Positions 9,380 to 17,863 of a DNA stretch of 64,000 nucleotides are shown here, piece after piece (position 1 is the stretch's first letter; the number at the start of each line of letters is the position of its first letter). Both the position numbers and the translations under genes were made by a program. The DNA comes from Alphaproteobacteria bacterium (GTDB lineage Bacteria; Pseudomonadota; Alphaproteobacteria; Caulobacterales; Maricaulaceae). Location of the stretch: assembly GCA_016124665.1 (NCBI GenBank), contig WGNH01000005.1, positions 102,114 through 166,113 of the forward strand, given 5' to 3'. Below the pieces are notes generated by a model that saw nothing but the letters and a program-made list of their open reading frames with translations, made no database searches and was not told the DNA's origin.

Positions 9380-9541
9380 GATTTTCCTCCCCCGGACCCC
9401 GCAAACTCTGACCCGGTGGACGGATAGAGGCAAGGGTGTTGCGGCCGGACGCGCAGCACTTTCATGTCTGAAACAAGGGTTGTTTTCACAGGACCCGGGC
9501 GCAGTTAGTCTGCACGCCATGATCTGTTCCGGGCGCAACTC

Positions 9542-11167
9542 ATGCTGATGATCCTGCTGAATGCTGCGGGCGGATTGGCCCTGTTCATGCTGGCCATGGC
9601 GATGATGACGGACGGGCTGAAGGCCGCCGCGGGCGGGGGGCTGCGCGATTTGTTGCGCGGCTGGACTTCCTCGGTCCTGCGCGGCGTTGCCGCCGGAGCG
9701 CTGATCACCGGCGTGTTGCAATCCTCCAGCGCGGTCCTCGTGGCGGTGATCGGATTCGTCAATGCCGGCATTCTGTCCTTGCGGCAGGCCCTCGGCGTCG
9801 TGTTTGGCGCCAATATCGGGACGACGATGACCGGCTGGCTGGTGGCCGCGACAGGCATTGGCTTCCCGGTCGAGCATTATGCGCTGCCGGTCATTGCCCT
9901 GGGCGTATTGTTGCGCTTCCTCGCTGCCGGCAAGCGCCTGCAGGGTCTTGGCGAGGCGCTGACCGGTTTCGGCCTGTTCTTCCTCGGCCTGTCGGTGCTG
10001 AAGGATGCTTTCGCGGGCGTGGTGGAGACTTATGGGGCTGAGGCGTTCGGCTTCGCGGCCGGAGGCGGGCCGGGCCCGCTGGCGCTGCTTCTGCTTGCCG
10101 GATTTGCGGTCACGGTGCTGACCCAATCCTCCTCGGCCTCCATTGCCATTATCTTCACCGCCGCCGCCGAAGGGCTGATCGGCCTGCCCGGCGCGGCGAT
10201 GGCGGTGATCGGGGCCAATCTGGGCACCACTTCCACCGCCGCTTTCGCCACGCTGACGGCGACCGCAAACGCCCGCCGTGTCGCCGCCGGACATATCGCG
10301 TTCAACCTGATCGCGGGGGCCGCCGCACTGGTTCTATTGCCGCTGATGCTGATGCTGGCCGGCTGGATCAGCCACGCCCTGACGCCCGGCGACAGTCCGG
10401 CGATGATGCTGGCGATTTTCCACACCGGTTTCAATATTCTGGGCCTGATCGTCATGCTGCCCCTTGCCGGCGTTCTGGCGGCGCGGCTGGAGCGCCTGTT
10501 CCGCACGGCGGAGGACGACATCTCGCGGCCCCGGCATCTCGACATCACGCTGCGCGCCACGCCGGCATTGGCCTTACCCGCGATCCGGGCCGAGCTGGCG
10601 CGGCTTCACGATGAGGCGGCGGCGCTGGCAGGACTGGCGCTTTCGCCGAGGCCGGGCGCACGCGGCGCATTGGCCCGGCGCGCCGTCGCCTGCCGCCAGC
10701 TGGGCCGCGCCATCACCGAATTTGCCACCCGGCTGCGGATGCAGGAGATGCCGCGCGGCGAGGCCGAGGCTCTGCCGGTCATGCTGCGCGTCGGGCGCTA
10801 CTTCGAGGAGGCGGCCCGGCTTTCGCCCGCAGCGCTGGAGGCTCGCCCTGCCATTGCGGCGCTGGGCGGGGCACAAGCGAGAGACGCGGCGCGGGAGGCG
10901 CTGAACAGCGCAAGGCGGGCGATTACGTTATCGGCGGGACCGGATGATCCCGGCCATGCCGGCGGACGCGAAGCCGCTCTGGAGGCGTTCGAAACCGCCT
11001 ATCAGCTGGCCAAGTCCGAAATTCTGCGGGCCGCCGCGCAGGGCGAAGCGGGACCAGAGGCGGTGGACGCGGCGCTGGATGCGCTCAGCCATGTCCGCCG
11101 CCTGACCGAGCAGATGGTCAAGGGCGACCGCCTTCTGGATCCTGAAACCCCGGAGCGGACCGCCTAA
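9542..11167 (+). CDS. Na+/phosphate cotransporter family protein (NptA/YjbB type)
   Basis: A 541-residue integral membrane protein. Two inverted Na/Pi repeats are marked by LQSSSAVLVA (about residue 60) and TQSSSASIAI (about 200), each followed by GANIGTT or GANLGTT. Residues about 350-535 form a soluble helical PhoU-like domain. It probably moves phosphate with sodium across the inner membrane. Its stop overlaps by 4 nt (CTAA) with the stop of a convergent small membrane protein gene. Confidence 0.9.
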   Translation: MLMILLNAAGGLALFMLAMAMMTDGLKAAAGGGLRDLLRGWTSSVLRGVAAGALITGVLQSSSAVLVAVIGFVNAGILSLRQALGVVFGANIGTTMTGWLVAATGIGFPVEHYALPVIALGVLLRFLAAGKRLQGLGEALTGFGLFFLGLSVLKDAFAGVVETYGAEAFGFAAGGGPGPLALLLLAGFAVTVLTQSSSASIAIIFTAAAEGLIGLPGAAMAVIGANLGTTSTAAFATLTATANARRVAAGHIAFNLIAGAAALVLLPLMLMLAGWISHALTPGDSPAMMLAIFHTGFNILGLIVMLPLAGVLAARLERLFRTAEDDISRPRHLDITLRATPALALPAIRAELARLHDEAAALAGLALSPRPGARGALARRAVACRQLGRAITEFATRLRMQEMPRGEAEALPVMLRVGRYFEEAARLSPAALEARPAIAALGGAQARDAAREALNSARRAITLSAGPDDPGHAGGREAALEAFETAYQLAKSEILRAAAQGEAGPEAVDAALDALSHVRRLTEQMVKGDRLLDPETPERTA

Positions 11168-11628
11168 TCGTGCAGGAAGGCATAGGGCGGGCGCGGCCGT
11201 CCCGTGAAATTCCAGTAGACCGCGCCGCCGATCAGCCCCGCCACCGCAAACAGGCCGGTAATGAGGGAGGGCGGCTGGGTCACCGCCGATACGCCATGCG
11301 CAATAAAGTGCATGATCGCGGCACCGGTGAGCGCACCGGCGAGGGCGTCTGTCCATCCGCGGCGGATTTTCGCAAGGCGCATCCCCCAGATCAGGAGCAG
11401 GGCCGGAAGGGCGGCGAATGCGGCAATATAGACACCCAGCATGATCGCAATGATCAACATGGAAAACAGGCCGGCGAAGGAAATCGGCTCCTCCCCGCCC
11501 CACAGTGCAACGGTGAAAAAGACGAGGGAGACGCAGACGCTGGCCGCCATGCTGGCGCCCAGAAAGGATATCGCCGGGTAGAGAAAGCGCCGCACGAAAA
11601 GGCGCCCCAGATGCTGAATGACGGTCAT
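11164..11628 (-). CDS. hypothetical four-span membrane protein
   Basis: A 154-residue protein with about four hydrophobic segments (around residues 15-40, 48-75, 90-110 and 120-140). A short basic loop (MRLAKIRRGW) lies between the second and third, and no catalytic motif is seen. The family is not recognised. It converges on the Na/Pi transporter gene with overlapping stop codons. A relation to phosphate transport is not supported beyond adjacency. Confidence 0.6.
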   Translation of the reverse strand: MTVIQHLGRLFVRRFLYPAISFLGASMAASVCVSLVFFTVALWGGEEPISFAGLFSMLIIAIMLGVYIAAFAALPALLLIWGMRLAKIRRGWTDALAGALTGAAIMHFIAHGVSAVTQPPSLITGLFAVAGLIGGAVYWNFTGRPRPPYAFLHD

Positions 11629-11804
11629 GCGCCTCTCCGTTTTGCGCCATCCTGCCGCAAGCCGGGCCGGGCGGGCAAGCCGGTCAGGCCTTCATCTTGC
11701 GTATCCGGCGGCAAGGCCTGTCCGGACCGGCCGGACCGGCGGGTTGTGTTCCGGGTTGGAACGCCCGCCGCCCCGGTTCCGGACAGCGATTGTGGAGATA
11801 AGCC

Positions 11805-12716
11805 ATGCCTGCCCCTTGCCCGCGTGTATTTCCGTCCGGCCCATTCGATGCGAAGGCGCGGCGCGCTTTCGGCAGCGCGGTCACGCGCCATGCCCATGAT
11901 CTGGGCGGGGACAAGCTGTTTACCGATGCGGGACTGGCCGAATTGCTGGACCGTTATCCGCGCGAGGATGTGGGCGTCTACACGATGGGCGAGGGGCCGG
12001 ACAGCTGGCGCCGGGGGCGGCTCGGCGATATTTCCGGAGCCGAGCTGGTGCAGGCGGTGAAGGCCGGCAATCTGTGGCTCAATCTTCGCGGATCAAGCGC
12101 GCGCGATGCCCGCCTCGGAGCGATGAACCGGCAGATTTTCAGCGAGCTGAAGCGCGCCCTGCCCGGTTTCATGCCGTTCCGCACCGATCTGGCCCTGCTG
12201 ATCTCCTCGCCCGGCGCGCGCGTATCCTATCATCTCGATGTGCCGCGCGTGATGCTGTTCCATGTGCGGGGCCGTAAGCGGATTTTCGTCTATCCGCGGG
12301 AAGCGCCTTTCATCGCGGCGCGGGATCTGGAGCGTGTGGTCACAGAGACAACGACCGAGGCGATTCCCTATGATCGCAGCTATGATGCCGGGGCGCAGGT
12401 CTTCGATCTGGCACAGGGCGACATGCTGTCCTGGCCGCAGAACGGGCCGCACCGGATCGAGAACGGGCCGGATCTCAATGTCTCGCTGTCGGTCGAATAC
12501 ATGACGCCCGCCGCCCTGATGCGGGCCAATGCGGTGCTGGCCAATGCCTGGCTGCGCGAGCGGTTCGGGTATGAAGGCGGGCTGGAAGCGCGGCCGGCCT
12601 TCAGCTGGCTGCCGAAATTTGCGCTGGCGCGCTGGCTGCGCGTGATCGAACCGCGGCAGGCCCGGCCGGAAACGCTGGCGCAGACATTCGTGGTGGAGCG
12701 CGGCTTTACGGGTTAG
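11805..12716 (+). CDS. cupin-like / JmjC-fold oxygenase-like protein
   Basis: A 303-residue protein with a cupin/JmjC-type core at about residues 140-240. SYHLDVPRVMLFHVRGRKRIFVYP supplies an HxD pair and GPHRIENG a distal histidine, the ligand pattern of Fe(II)/2-oxoglutarate dioxygenases. The flanks match proteins annotated only as cupin-like in alphaproteobacteria. The substrate is unknown. The start has a GGAG site 8 nt upstream. It is flanked by unrelated genes, so context does not help. Confidence 0.6.
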   Translation: MPAPCPRVFPSGPFDAKARRAFGSAVTRHAHDLGGDKLFTDAGLAELLDRYPREDVGVYTMGEGPDSWRRGRLGDISGAELVQAVKAGNLWLNLRGSSARDARLGAMNRQIFSELKRALPGFMPFRTDLALLISSPGARVSYHLDVPRVMLFHVRGRKRIFVYPREAPFIAARDLERVVTETTTEAIPYDRSYDAGAQVFDLAQGDMLSWPQNGPHRIENGPDLNVSLSVEYMTPAALMRANAVLANAWLRERFGYEGGLEARPAFSWLPKFALARWLRVIEPRQARPETLAQTFVVERGFTG

Positions 12717-12802
12717 CGGCCGGGCATGGCAGAACGCGTCTCCACGGCGGGCCGGATGGCGTTATAGTGGGGCTGTGATCTTTCACCGATTGCCTCCGGC
12801 GT

Positions 12803-12859
12803 GGATAAAATCGTAGGAGTTGTAGTAGGAGACAAAATCTCCCGATTCCAGTTTTATCC
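12803..12859. promoter_or_regulatory. nested inverted repeats before the SDR gene
   Basis: GGATAAAA (12803-12810) and TTTTATCC (12852-12859) form a perfect 8-bp inverted repeat. Inside it GGAGA-CAAAA-TCTCC (12828-12842) is a perfect small hairpin. The block ends 28 nt before the SDR start at 12888. It could be an operator or a 5' leader fold; there is no T-tract, so a terminator is less likely. Confidence 0.4.
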
Positions 12860-12887
12860 CCGCTTTCCGCCGCCAAAGGACTGATAC

Positions 12888-13724
12888 ATGGCCCGCAAAC
12901 TCGTTCTCATCACCGGCGCATCCTCCGGCATCGGTGATGCCATGGCCCGGCAATTCGCCGCAAAGGGCTGGGATCTGGCGCTGGTCGCCCGCCGCGAGGA
13001 CCGTCTGAAGGATCTGGCCGCGGAAATGAAGGCCAAGAATGGCGTCGACAGCCTGGTCATTCCGGCTGACCTTTCCAGGCCGGGCGAGCCGGAGCGCATT
13101 GTCGCGGAAATCGAAAAAGCCGGCCGTCAGATCGACGGGCTGGTCAATAATGCCGGCGCCGGACAGCCGGGTTATTTCACCGAAACCGGCTGGGCCGATC
13201 AGGCGCGCTTCCTCGAGCTGATGGTGACCAGCTATCTCAAGCTGATTCACCTCGTCCTGCCGGGCATGGAAGAGCGCAAGTTCGGCCGCATCATCAATGT
13301 CTCGTCCGTTTCCGCCCTGCTGCCGGTCTCGCCCGGCCATACGCGGTTTTCCGGCACAATCTATCCCGGCGCAAAAAGTCTTCTGATCAAGGTATCACAA
13401 TCTCTGAAAGCGGAAATGACCGGCAAGAATGTGCACGCGACCGCGGTCTGTCCCGGCTATACCTGGTCGGAATTCCATGATGTGAACGGGGCGCGCCAGT
13501 CGGTTTCGCAACTGCCTTCCTACTGGATGCTGAAAGCCGAGGATGTCGCTGCCACCGCCTATGATGCCGTGGAGCGCAACAAGGCCGTCAGCGTGCCGGG
13601 GGCGTGGTACAAATTCATGACCGGGCTGATGCGGGTTCTACCCGATCCGGTGGGCGAATGGCTGATTGCGCAGCAGGCCCGGCGCGCCATGAAGCGCGCC
13701 CAAGCTACACAAGCGGCGGAGTAG
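12888..13724 (+). CDS. short-chain dehydrogenase/reductase
   Basis: A 278-residue NAD(P)-dependent oxidoreductase of the SDR superfamily. The nucleotide-binding TGASSGIG (residues about 8-15), the NNAG block, the catalytic Ser region NVSSVSA and the YxxxK pair (YPGAK) are present in order. The dinucleotide-binding strand ends with ARREDR, which favours NADP(H). The substrate cannot be told. It is followed 3 bp later by pyrF in the same direction, suggesting co-transcription. Confidence 0.85.
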   Translation: MARKLVLITGASSGIGDAMARQFAAKGWDLALVARREDRLKDLAAEMKAKNGVDSLVIPADLSRPGEPERIVAEIEKAGRQIDGLVNNAGAGQPGYFTETGWADQARFLELMVTSYLKLIHLVLPGMEERKFGRIINVSSVSALLPVSPGHTRFSGTIYPGAKSLLIKVSQSLKAEMTGKNVHATAVCPGYTWSEFHDVNGARQSVSQLPSYWMLKAEDVAATAYDAVERNKAVSVPGAWYKFMTGLMRVLPDPVGEWLIAQQARRAMKRAQATQAAE

Positions 13725-13727
13725 GCC

Positions 13728-14414
13728 ATGAAAGACCGTCTGATTGTCGCCCTCGACCTGCCCTCCACCGCCGAAGCGGAGGCCATGACCGCGCAATGCG
13801 GGGAGGTGGTCTCCTTCTACAAGATCGGGCTGCAGCTTCTGCCCGTGGGAGGGATGGAGCTGTGCGAGCGCTTGCGCCGCCAGGGCAAGAAAGTGTTTCT
13901 GGACTTCAAGCTGCACGACATTCCCACCACGGTGGAAAAGGCGACGCGGTCCATTGCCTCGCGCGGCGGGGATTTGCTGACCGTGCATGCCGAACCGCCG
14001 GTGATGCGGGCGGCGGTGGCCGGGCGCGGCGAGGATCCGGATCTGAAACTGCTCGGCGTGACCGTGCTGACGTCCTATGACGACTCGATGCTGACCGAGA
14101 TGGGCTATCGGATGGGCGCGCGCGATCTGGTGATGCGGCGGGTCGAACAGGCACTGGAGGCCGGCATGGATGGCATTGTCGCCAGCCCGCTGGAAGCCGC
14201 TGAAATCCGGGAAAAATTCGGAGACGGCTTTCTGATCGTGACGCCGGGCATCCGGCCCTCATGGTCCAGCCAGGATGATCAGGCGCGGGCCGCGACTCCT
14301 GCTGATGCCTTGCGCAATGGCGCGACGCATCTGGTGGTCGGACGACCGGTCAATGCCGCTTCTGATCCGGCTGACGCTGCGCGGAAAATCCTGGAGGAGA
14401 TGGGCGCGGCCTAA
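13728..14414 (+). CDS. pyrF: orotidine 5'-phosphate decarboxylase
   Basis: PyrF decarboxylates OMP to UMP, the last step of de novo pyrimidine synthesis. The 228-residue length is normal. ALDLP at the N-terminus and the catalytic DxKxxD array in FLDFKLHDIPTTV (about residues 60-70) are intact; GIRP near the C-terminus binds phosphate. It sits 3 bp after the SDR gene, and its stop overlaps the stop of the convergent Gly-rich gene (CTAA). Confidence 0.96.
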   Translation: MKDRLIVALDLPSTAEAEAMTAQCGEVVSFYKIGLQLLPVGGMELCERLRRQGKKVFLDFKLHDIPTTVEKATRSIASRGGDLLTVHAEPPVMRAAVAGRGEDPDLKLLGVTVLTSYDDSMLTEMGYRMGARDLVMRRVEQALEAGMDGIVASPLEAAEIREKFGDGFLIVTPGIRPSWSSQDDQARAATPADALRNGATHLVVGRPVNAASDPADAARKILEEMGAA

Positions 14415-15532
14415 TAGCTGCCGCCGCCTCCGCCATAGCCGCCGCCACCATAACCGCCGCCGGAGTAACCGCCACCGCCATAGCCGCCGCCACCGTAGCC
14501 ACCGCCACCATAGCCGCCGTATCCGCCACCACCGTGACCACCGCCATAACCACCCCCGCCGCCTGTAAAGCGGACGCCGGTATTGACGCGGACATTGGTG
14601 TTTACATTGACACTGGCCGAGGCATTGGCGCTGGAACCGGCATTCGATCCGGCCCCGCTGCCGGCAAAGGCGCGCGAACGCCCGCCGCCATGATGTATGA
14701 TGAAAGTGCCGCCTCCGCCGCCATAATAGACCGGGGAGCGGCCACCGACACCCGGAAAGATCGGGCCGGGATAGGTCGCATATTCGCTGGAATGCCCGCA
14801 GCCGCTGTGATGCCGGTGATGATGGTCACAGCCACAGGAATAAGGGTGGCCGCCAGAGGAATAGCCGTCCGATTCGCGCCAGTAGCGGCCATCCTGGCCA
14901 TGCCATTCGCGCGCATAACGGGTGCGGGTATATTCACTCTCGCGTCGGTAATAGCTGTCCTCGCGCACAACATAGCGCGACCCTTCGTAACGCGGCGGAT
15001 CATATCGCGGTGTATCCACCAGGCGGCACGGGCCGGCTGCGGCATTCCATTCTGATTCGGTCGGTACCGGGTCGAGAATCACACAGGGATGACCCGGCAT
15101 GCGGCGGGGACCATGCGCCCTGCCGCGATAATCCTCATAGCCGCCAACGCGGTCATCCCGGCCTGATCCGCCGCGGATGTAATGGCCGTCCCCGGTTTGG
15201 GAATAGCGTGACCGGCCCGAGGTTGGCTGCCGCAATAGCGCCGGGTCTTCATAGCTGTTCGAAACGTATCCGCCGGATGCCTCACGGTTTTCATATCCGG
15301 CGGATATTGTGCCCGGATAAGCATCATCGGAATATGTGCCGGAACGATCCACCACGCAGATGGGCTCGGACTGACCTTCCGGGAATATCTGACGTGTACC
15401 GGCCGGACATTCCGCATAGCGAATCTGTGCCCCGGCCGGGATGTTCTGGCCACCGAGAAGGCGATTATGGTCCTGCGCCACCGCCGGACCGGCAGCCGCG
15501 AGAACGAGGAAGGAGGCGAGCATCTTGTTCAT
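14411..15532 (-). CDS. secreted Gly/Tyr/His-rich protein with Cys-His cluster
   Basis: A 373-residue exported protein with a signal peptide of about 20 residues (AGPAVAQ). The N-terminal part has CPAGTRQIF and an ICVVDRSG block. The middle is Arg/Tyr-rich. At about residues 233-248 lies CGCDHHHRHHSGCGH, a likely metal-binding cluster. The last 55 or so residues are almost pure Gly-Gly-Tyr repeats. This suggests an extracellular or surface, perhaps metal-binding or adhesive, structural protein. No known family is recognised. Confidence 0.65.
   Translation of the reverse strand: MNKMLASFLVLAAAGPAVAQDHNRLLGGQNIPAGAQIRYAECPAGTRQIFPEGQSEPICVVDRSGTYSDDAYPGTISAGYENREASGGYVSNSYEDPALLRQPTSGRSRYSQTGDGHYIRGGSGRDDRVGGYEDYRGRAHGPRRMPGHPCVILDPVPTESEWNAAAGPCRLVDTPRYDPPRYEGSRYVVREDSYYRRESEYTRTRYAREWHGQDGRYWRESDGYSSGGHPYSCGCDHHHRHHSGCGHSSEYATYPGPIFPGVGGRSPVYYGGGGGTFIIHHGGGRSRAFAGSGAGSNAGSSANASASVNVNTNVRVNTGVRFTGGGGGYGGGHGGGGYGGYGGGGYGGGGYGGGGYSGGGYGGGGYGGGGGSY
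14421..14563. repeat. GGY-codon tandem repeat
   Basis: A run of near-identical 12-15 bp units (variants of GCCGCCGCCACCATA on the + strand) encodes the Gly/Tyr-rich tail of the minus-strand secreted protein. Unit count may vary between strains through slippage. Confidence 0.75.
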
Positions 15533-15595
15533 TAACAGAATGCTAATGCCAAAGCCGTGCCAGAGAATAGCGGTTTCCCTTGGCGGGCGAAGCGC

Positions 15596-15801
15596 TCAGA
15601 AGTCCGAGGTGACGCCCTTGCGTTCCCAATCTCCGAATCGCGTGGGTTCGGGCCCAGCCGGGCCATTGATTTCCCTGGGAGATTCGGCAGCGCCCTGGGC
15701 CTGCTCGCGCCGGCGTGCGGCCTCTTCCAGCGCGCGTTTCGCGGCTGCACTCAGTTGCTTTCCGGGCGCGGCGCCCGCGGAAGGTGTTCAGACGTGCTCA
15801 T
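15596..15801 (-). pseudogene. DUF1674 (SDHAF4-like) gene with a frame break near its start
   Basis: The frame ending at 15596 encodes the DUF1674 signature: GPAGPEPTRFGDWERKGVTS followed by D-F-stop, preceded by a KRALEEAARRR helix. DUF1674 is the bacterial relative of succinate dehydrogenase assembly factor 4. This frame has no ATG, GTG or TTG; it opens after a TGA at 15788-15790. The expected start, ATG at 15801 encoding MSTSE, lies in another frame; losing one base around 15787-15789 explains the break. The gene is divergent from rsmB, a usual setting for DUF1674. Either a real -1 lesion, a sequencing error, recoding, or a CTG start at 15754 would explain it. Confidence 0.7.
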
Positions 15802-15847
15802 GGACGGGGAGATAGCGCGCCAGAACGCGACATGCTAGGGCGCGCGC

Positions 15848-17152
15848 ATGAATCCCGGACTCGATGCCCGCCGCGCCGCCGTGCGCGCCTTGAAATTTGT
15901 GCTGGAAAGCCGCACCGCACTGGATGCCGCGCTGTCGCAGACGCCCGAATTCGCCCGCATGGAAACGCGCGACAAGGCCTTTGCGCGGATGATCTCGGCG
16001 ACCACGCTACGCCGCCGCGGTCAGATCCACGCCGTGCTGTCAGCCTTTCTCGAACACGATCTGCCCGATCATGCCGGCGAGGCGCGCCTCTTGCTCGAAA
16101 CCGCGGTCGCGCAAATCCTGTTTCTGGACACCAAGCCTCATGCTGCCGTGTCCGAGGCGGTGACATTGGCCAAGACCTCGGCGGAATCGAAACGGTTTTC
16201 GGGCCTGATCAATGCCGTGCTCCGCAAAGTCGTGGCCGGCGGCAAAGACATAGCCGATGCAACGCCGCTGTCAGACAATCTGCCGAACTGGCTGCGCGAA
16301 AGCTGGCAGGCGGCCTATGGCATGCGGACGGTTGAGGCGATCTGTGCTGTCGTCATGGGCGATCCGCCGCTGGACCTTTCGCTCAAATCCGCAGACGAGG
16401 CCGGAAAATGGGCCGAAGCTATCGGCGCCGAGGTGTTGCCTACCGGAACGCTTCGCAAGCCGGACATTGGCGATATCACCGCCCTGGCCGGCTTTGATGA
16501 GGGGGCGTGGTGGGCACAGGATGCCGGAGCCGCGCTGCCCGCGCGCCTGCTTGATGTGCAGCCCGGCGAAACCGTTCTGGATCTGTGTGCGGCACCGGGC
16601 GGCAAAACCATGCAACTGGCCGCGGCCGGTGCATCCGTGACGGCGCTCGACGCCTCGCCCAAACGCATGCGGCGCGTTGCGGACAATCTCCGCCGTACCG
16701 GGCTTTCCGCCGAATGTGTCACGGCGGACGGGCAAAGCTGGGGTCAAGACGTCTGCTTTGATGCCATCCTGCTGGATGCGCCCTGCTCGGCAACCGGGAC
16801 GCTGCGCCGCCGCCCGGATGCGGCTTGGATCAAGAATGAAGATGACATTGCCTCCCTCATCCCGATACAGGACGGGTTGCTGGACAATGCCGCACGCCTG
16901 CTGAAACCGGGCGGGCGGATGGTGATCTGCACCTGCTCGCTGCAGCCCGAGGAAGGCGAAGGCTGGCTTGAGCGCGGGCTGGCGCGCAATCCGGACCTGG
17001 AGACTGACAGGATTCTGCCGGACGAGCTGCCAGAGCTGGAGGGCGCCATTCTGGATTCCGGTTCTGTGCGGCTGACGCCCGACATGTGGTCCACGCGCGG
17101 CGGAATTGACGGTTTCTTCATCGCGCGGTTGCGGAAAAGCGGCAAAGTCTGA
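15848..17152 (+). CDS. rsmB: 16S rRNA (cytosine-967-C5)-methyltransferase RsmB
   Basis: A 434-residue protein with a NusB-like N-terminal domain (about residues 1-140, [19 protein letters not shown]) and a C-terminal SAM-dependent methylase. Motif I is [12 protein letters not shown] (about residue 240); the two catalytic cysteines sit in DAPCSATG and [10 protein letters not shown]. It methylates C967 of 16S rRNA. It begins a run rsmB-rpe-heparinase-like-purH, an order seen in other alphaproteobacteria. Confidence 0.92.
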   Translation: MNPGLDARRAAVRALKFVLESRTALDAALSQTPEFARMETRDKAFARMISATTLRRRGQIHAVLSAFLEHDLPDHAGEARLLLETAVAQILFLDTKPHAAVSEAVTLAKTSAESKRFSGLINAVLRKVVAGGKDIADATPLSDNLPNWLRESWQAAYGMRTVEAICAVVMGDPPLDLSLKSADEAGKWAEAIGAEVLPTGTLRKPDIGDITALAGFDEGAWWAQDAGAALPARLLDVQPGETVLDLCAAPGGKTMQLAAAGASVTALDASPKRMRRVADNLRRTGLSAECVTADGQSWGQDVCFDAILLDAPCSATGTLRRRPDAAWIKNEDDIASLIPIQDGLLDNAARLLKPGGRMVICTCSLQPEEGEGWLERGLARNPDLETDRILPDELPELEGAILDSGSVRLTPDMWSTRGGIDGFFIARLRKSGKV

Positions 17153-17195
17153 CGGCTTGCTTGCGCGGGCCCGGGCGCACTGTTATGCGCATTGC

Positions 17196-17858
17196 ATGGC
17201 AGACACCGTCCTGATTGCTCCCTCCATTCTGTCCGCCGATTTCGGGCGGCTGGGCGAGGAAGTGCGTGCGATTGACGCTGCGGGCGCCGACTGGATCCAT
17301 GTCGATGTGATGGACGGGCATTATGTGCCCAATCTGACCATCGGACCGGGCGTTGTAAAAGCCCTGCGACCGCATTCGGCAAAGACGTTTGATTGCCATC
17401 TGATGATTGCGCCGATTGACCCCTTTATCGAGGCCTTTGCGGAGGCTGGTGCGGATATTATAACAGCGCACCCTGAAGCCGGCCCGCATTTTCACCGCAC
17501 GGTGCAAGCCATCAAGAGTGCGGGCTGCAAGGCCGGGGCGGCATTGAACCCGTCCACGCCCGAGACCGTGATTGATCATGTTCTTGACGAGCTGGATGTG
17601 GTGCTGGTGATGAGCGTTAATCCGGGCTTTGGTGGCCAGAACTTCATTTCCTCCCAGCTCCGGAAAATCGAAGCGCTGGCGAAAACCATCGAGAGGCGCG
17701 GTCTGGATGTGATCATCGAGGTTGATGGCGGAATCAATCCGGAAACCGCCCGGCATTGCGTGAATGCCGGAGCGCGGGCGCTGGTGGCGGGAACGGCGGT
17801 ATTCAAGGGCGGCCCGGCCAGTTATGCGGCAAACATCAAAGCCCTTCGGGGAGACTAG
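17196..17858 (+). CDS. rpe: ribulose-phosphate 3-epimerase
   Basis: Rpe interconverts ribulose-5-phosphate and xylulose-5-phosphate in the pentose phosphate pathway. The 220-residue TIM barrel shows APSILSADF, the metal-binding [27 protein letters not shown] and EVDGGI in order. The ATG at 17196 gives the normal N-terminus; an in-frame start at 17106 would overlap rsmB and add 30 unrelated residues. It lies between rsmB and a heparinase-like gene. Confidence 0.95.
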   Translation: MADTVLIAPSILSADFGRLGEEVRAIDAAGADWIHVDVMDGHYVPNLTIGPGVVKALRPHSAKTFDCHLMIAPIDPFIEAFAEAGADIITAHPEAGPHFHRTVQAIKSAGCKAGAALNPSTPETVIDHVLDELDVVLVMSVNPGFGGQNFISSQLRKIEALAKTIERRGLDVIIEVDGGINPETARHCVNAGARALVAGTAVFKGGPASYAANIKALRGD

Positions 17859-17863
17859 CCGCA

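Noticed and set aside
9380..10294. Long N-terminal extension of the dipeptidase frame, 305 codons
   Set aside because: It is antisense to the well-supported Na/Pi transporter and rich in Gln/Arg/Gly shadow composition; the ATG at 9379 has a good ribosome site and membrane anchor.
14421..14563. Possible CRISPR-like array
   Set aside because: Units are short, without spacers, and encode a Gly/Tyr-rich protein tail.
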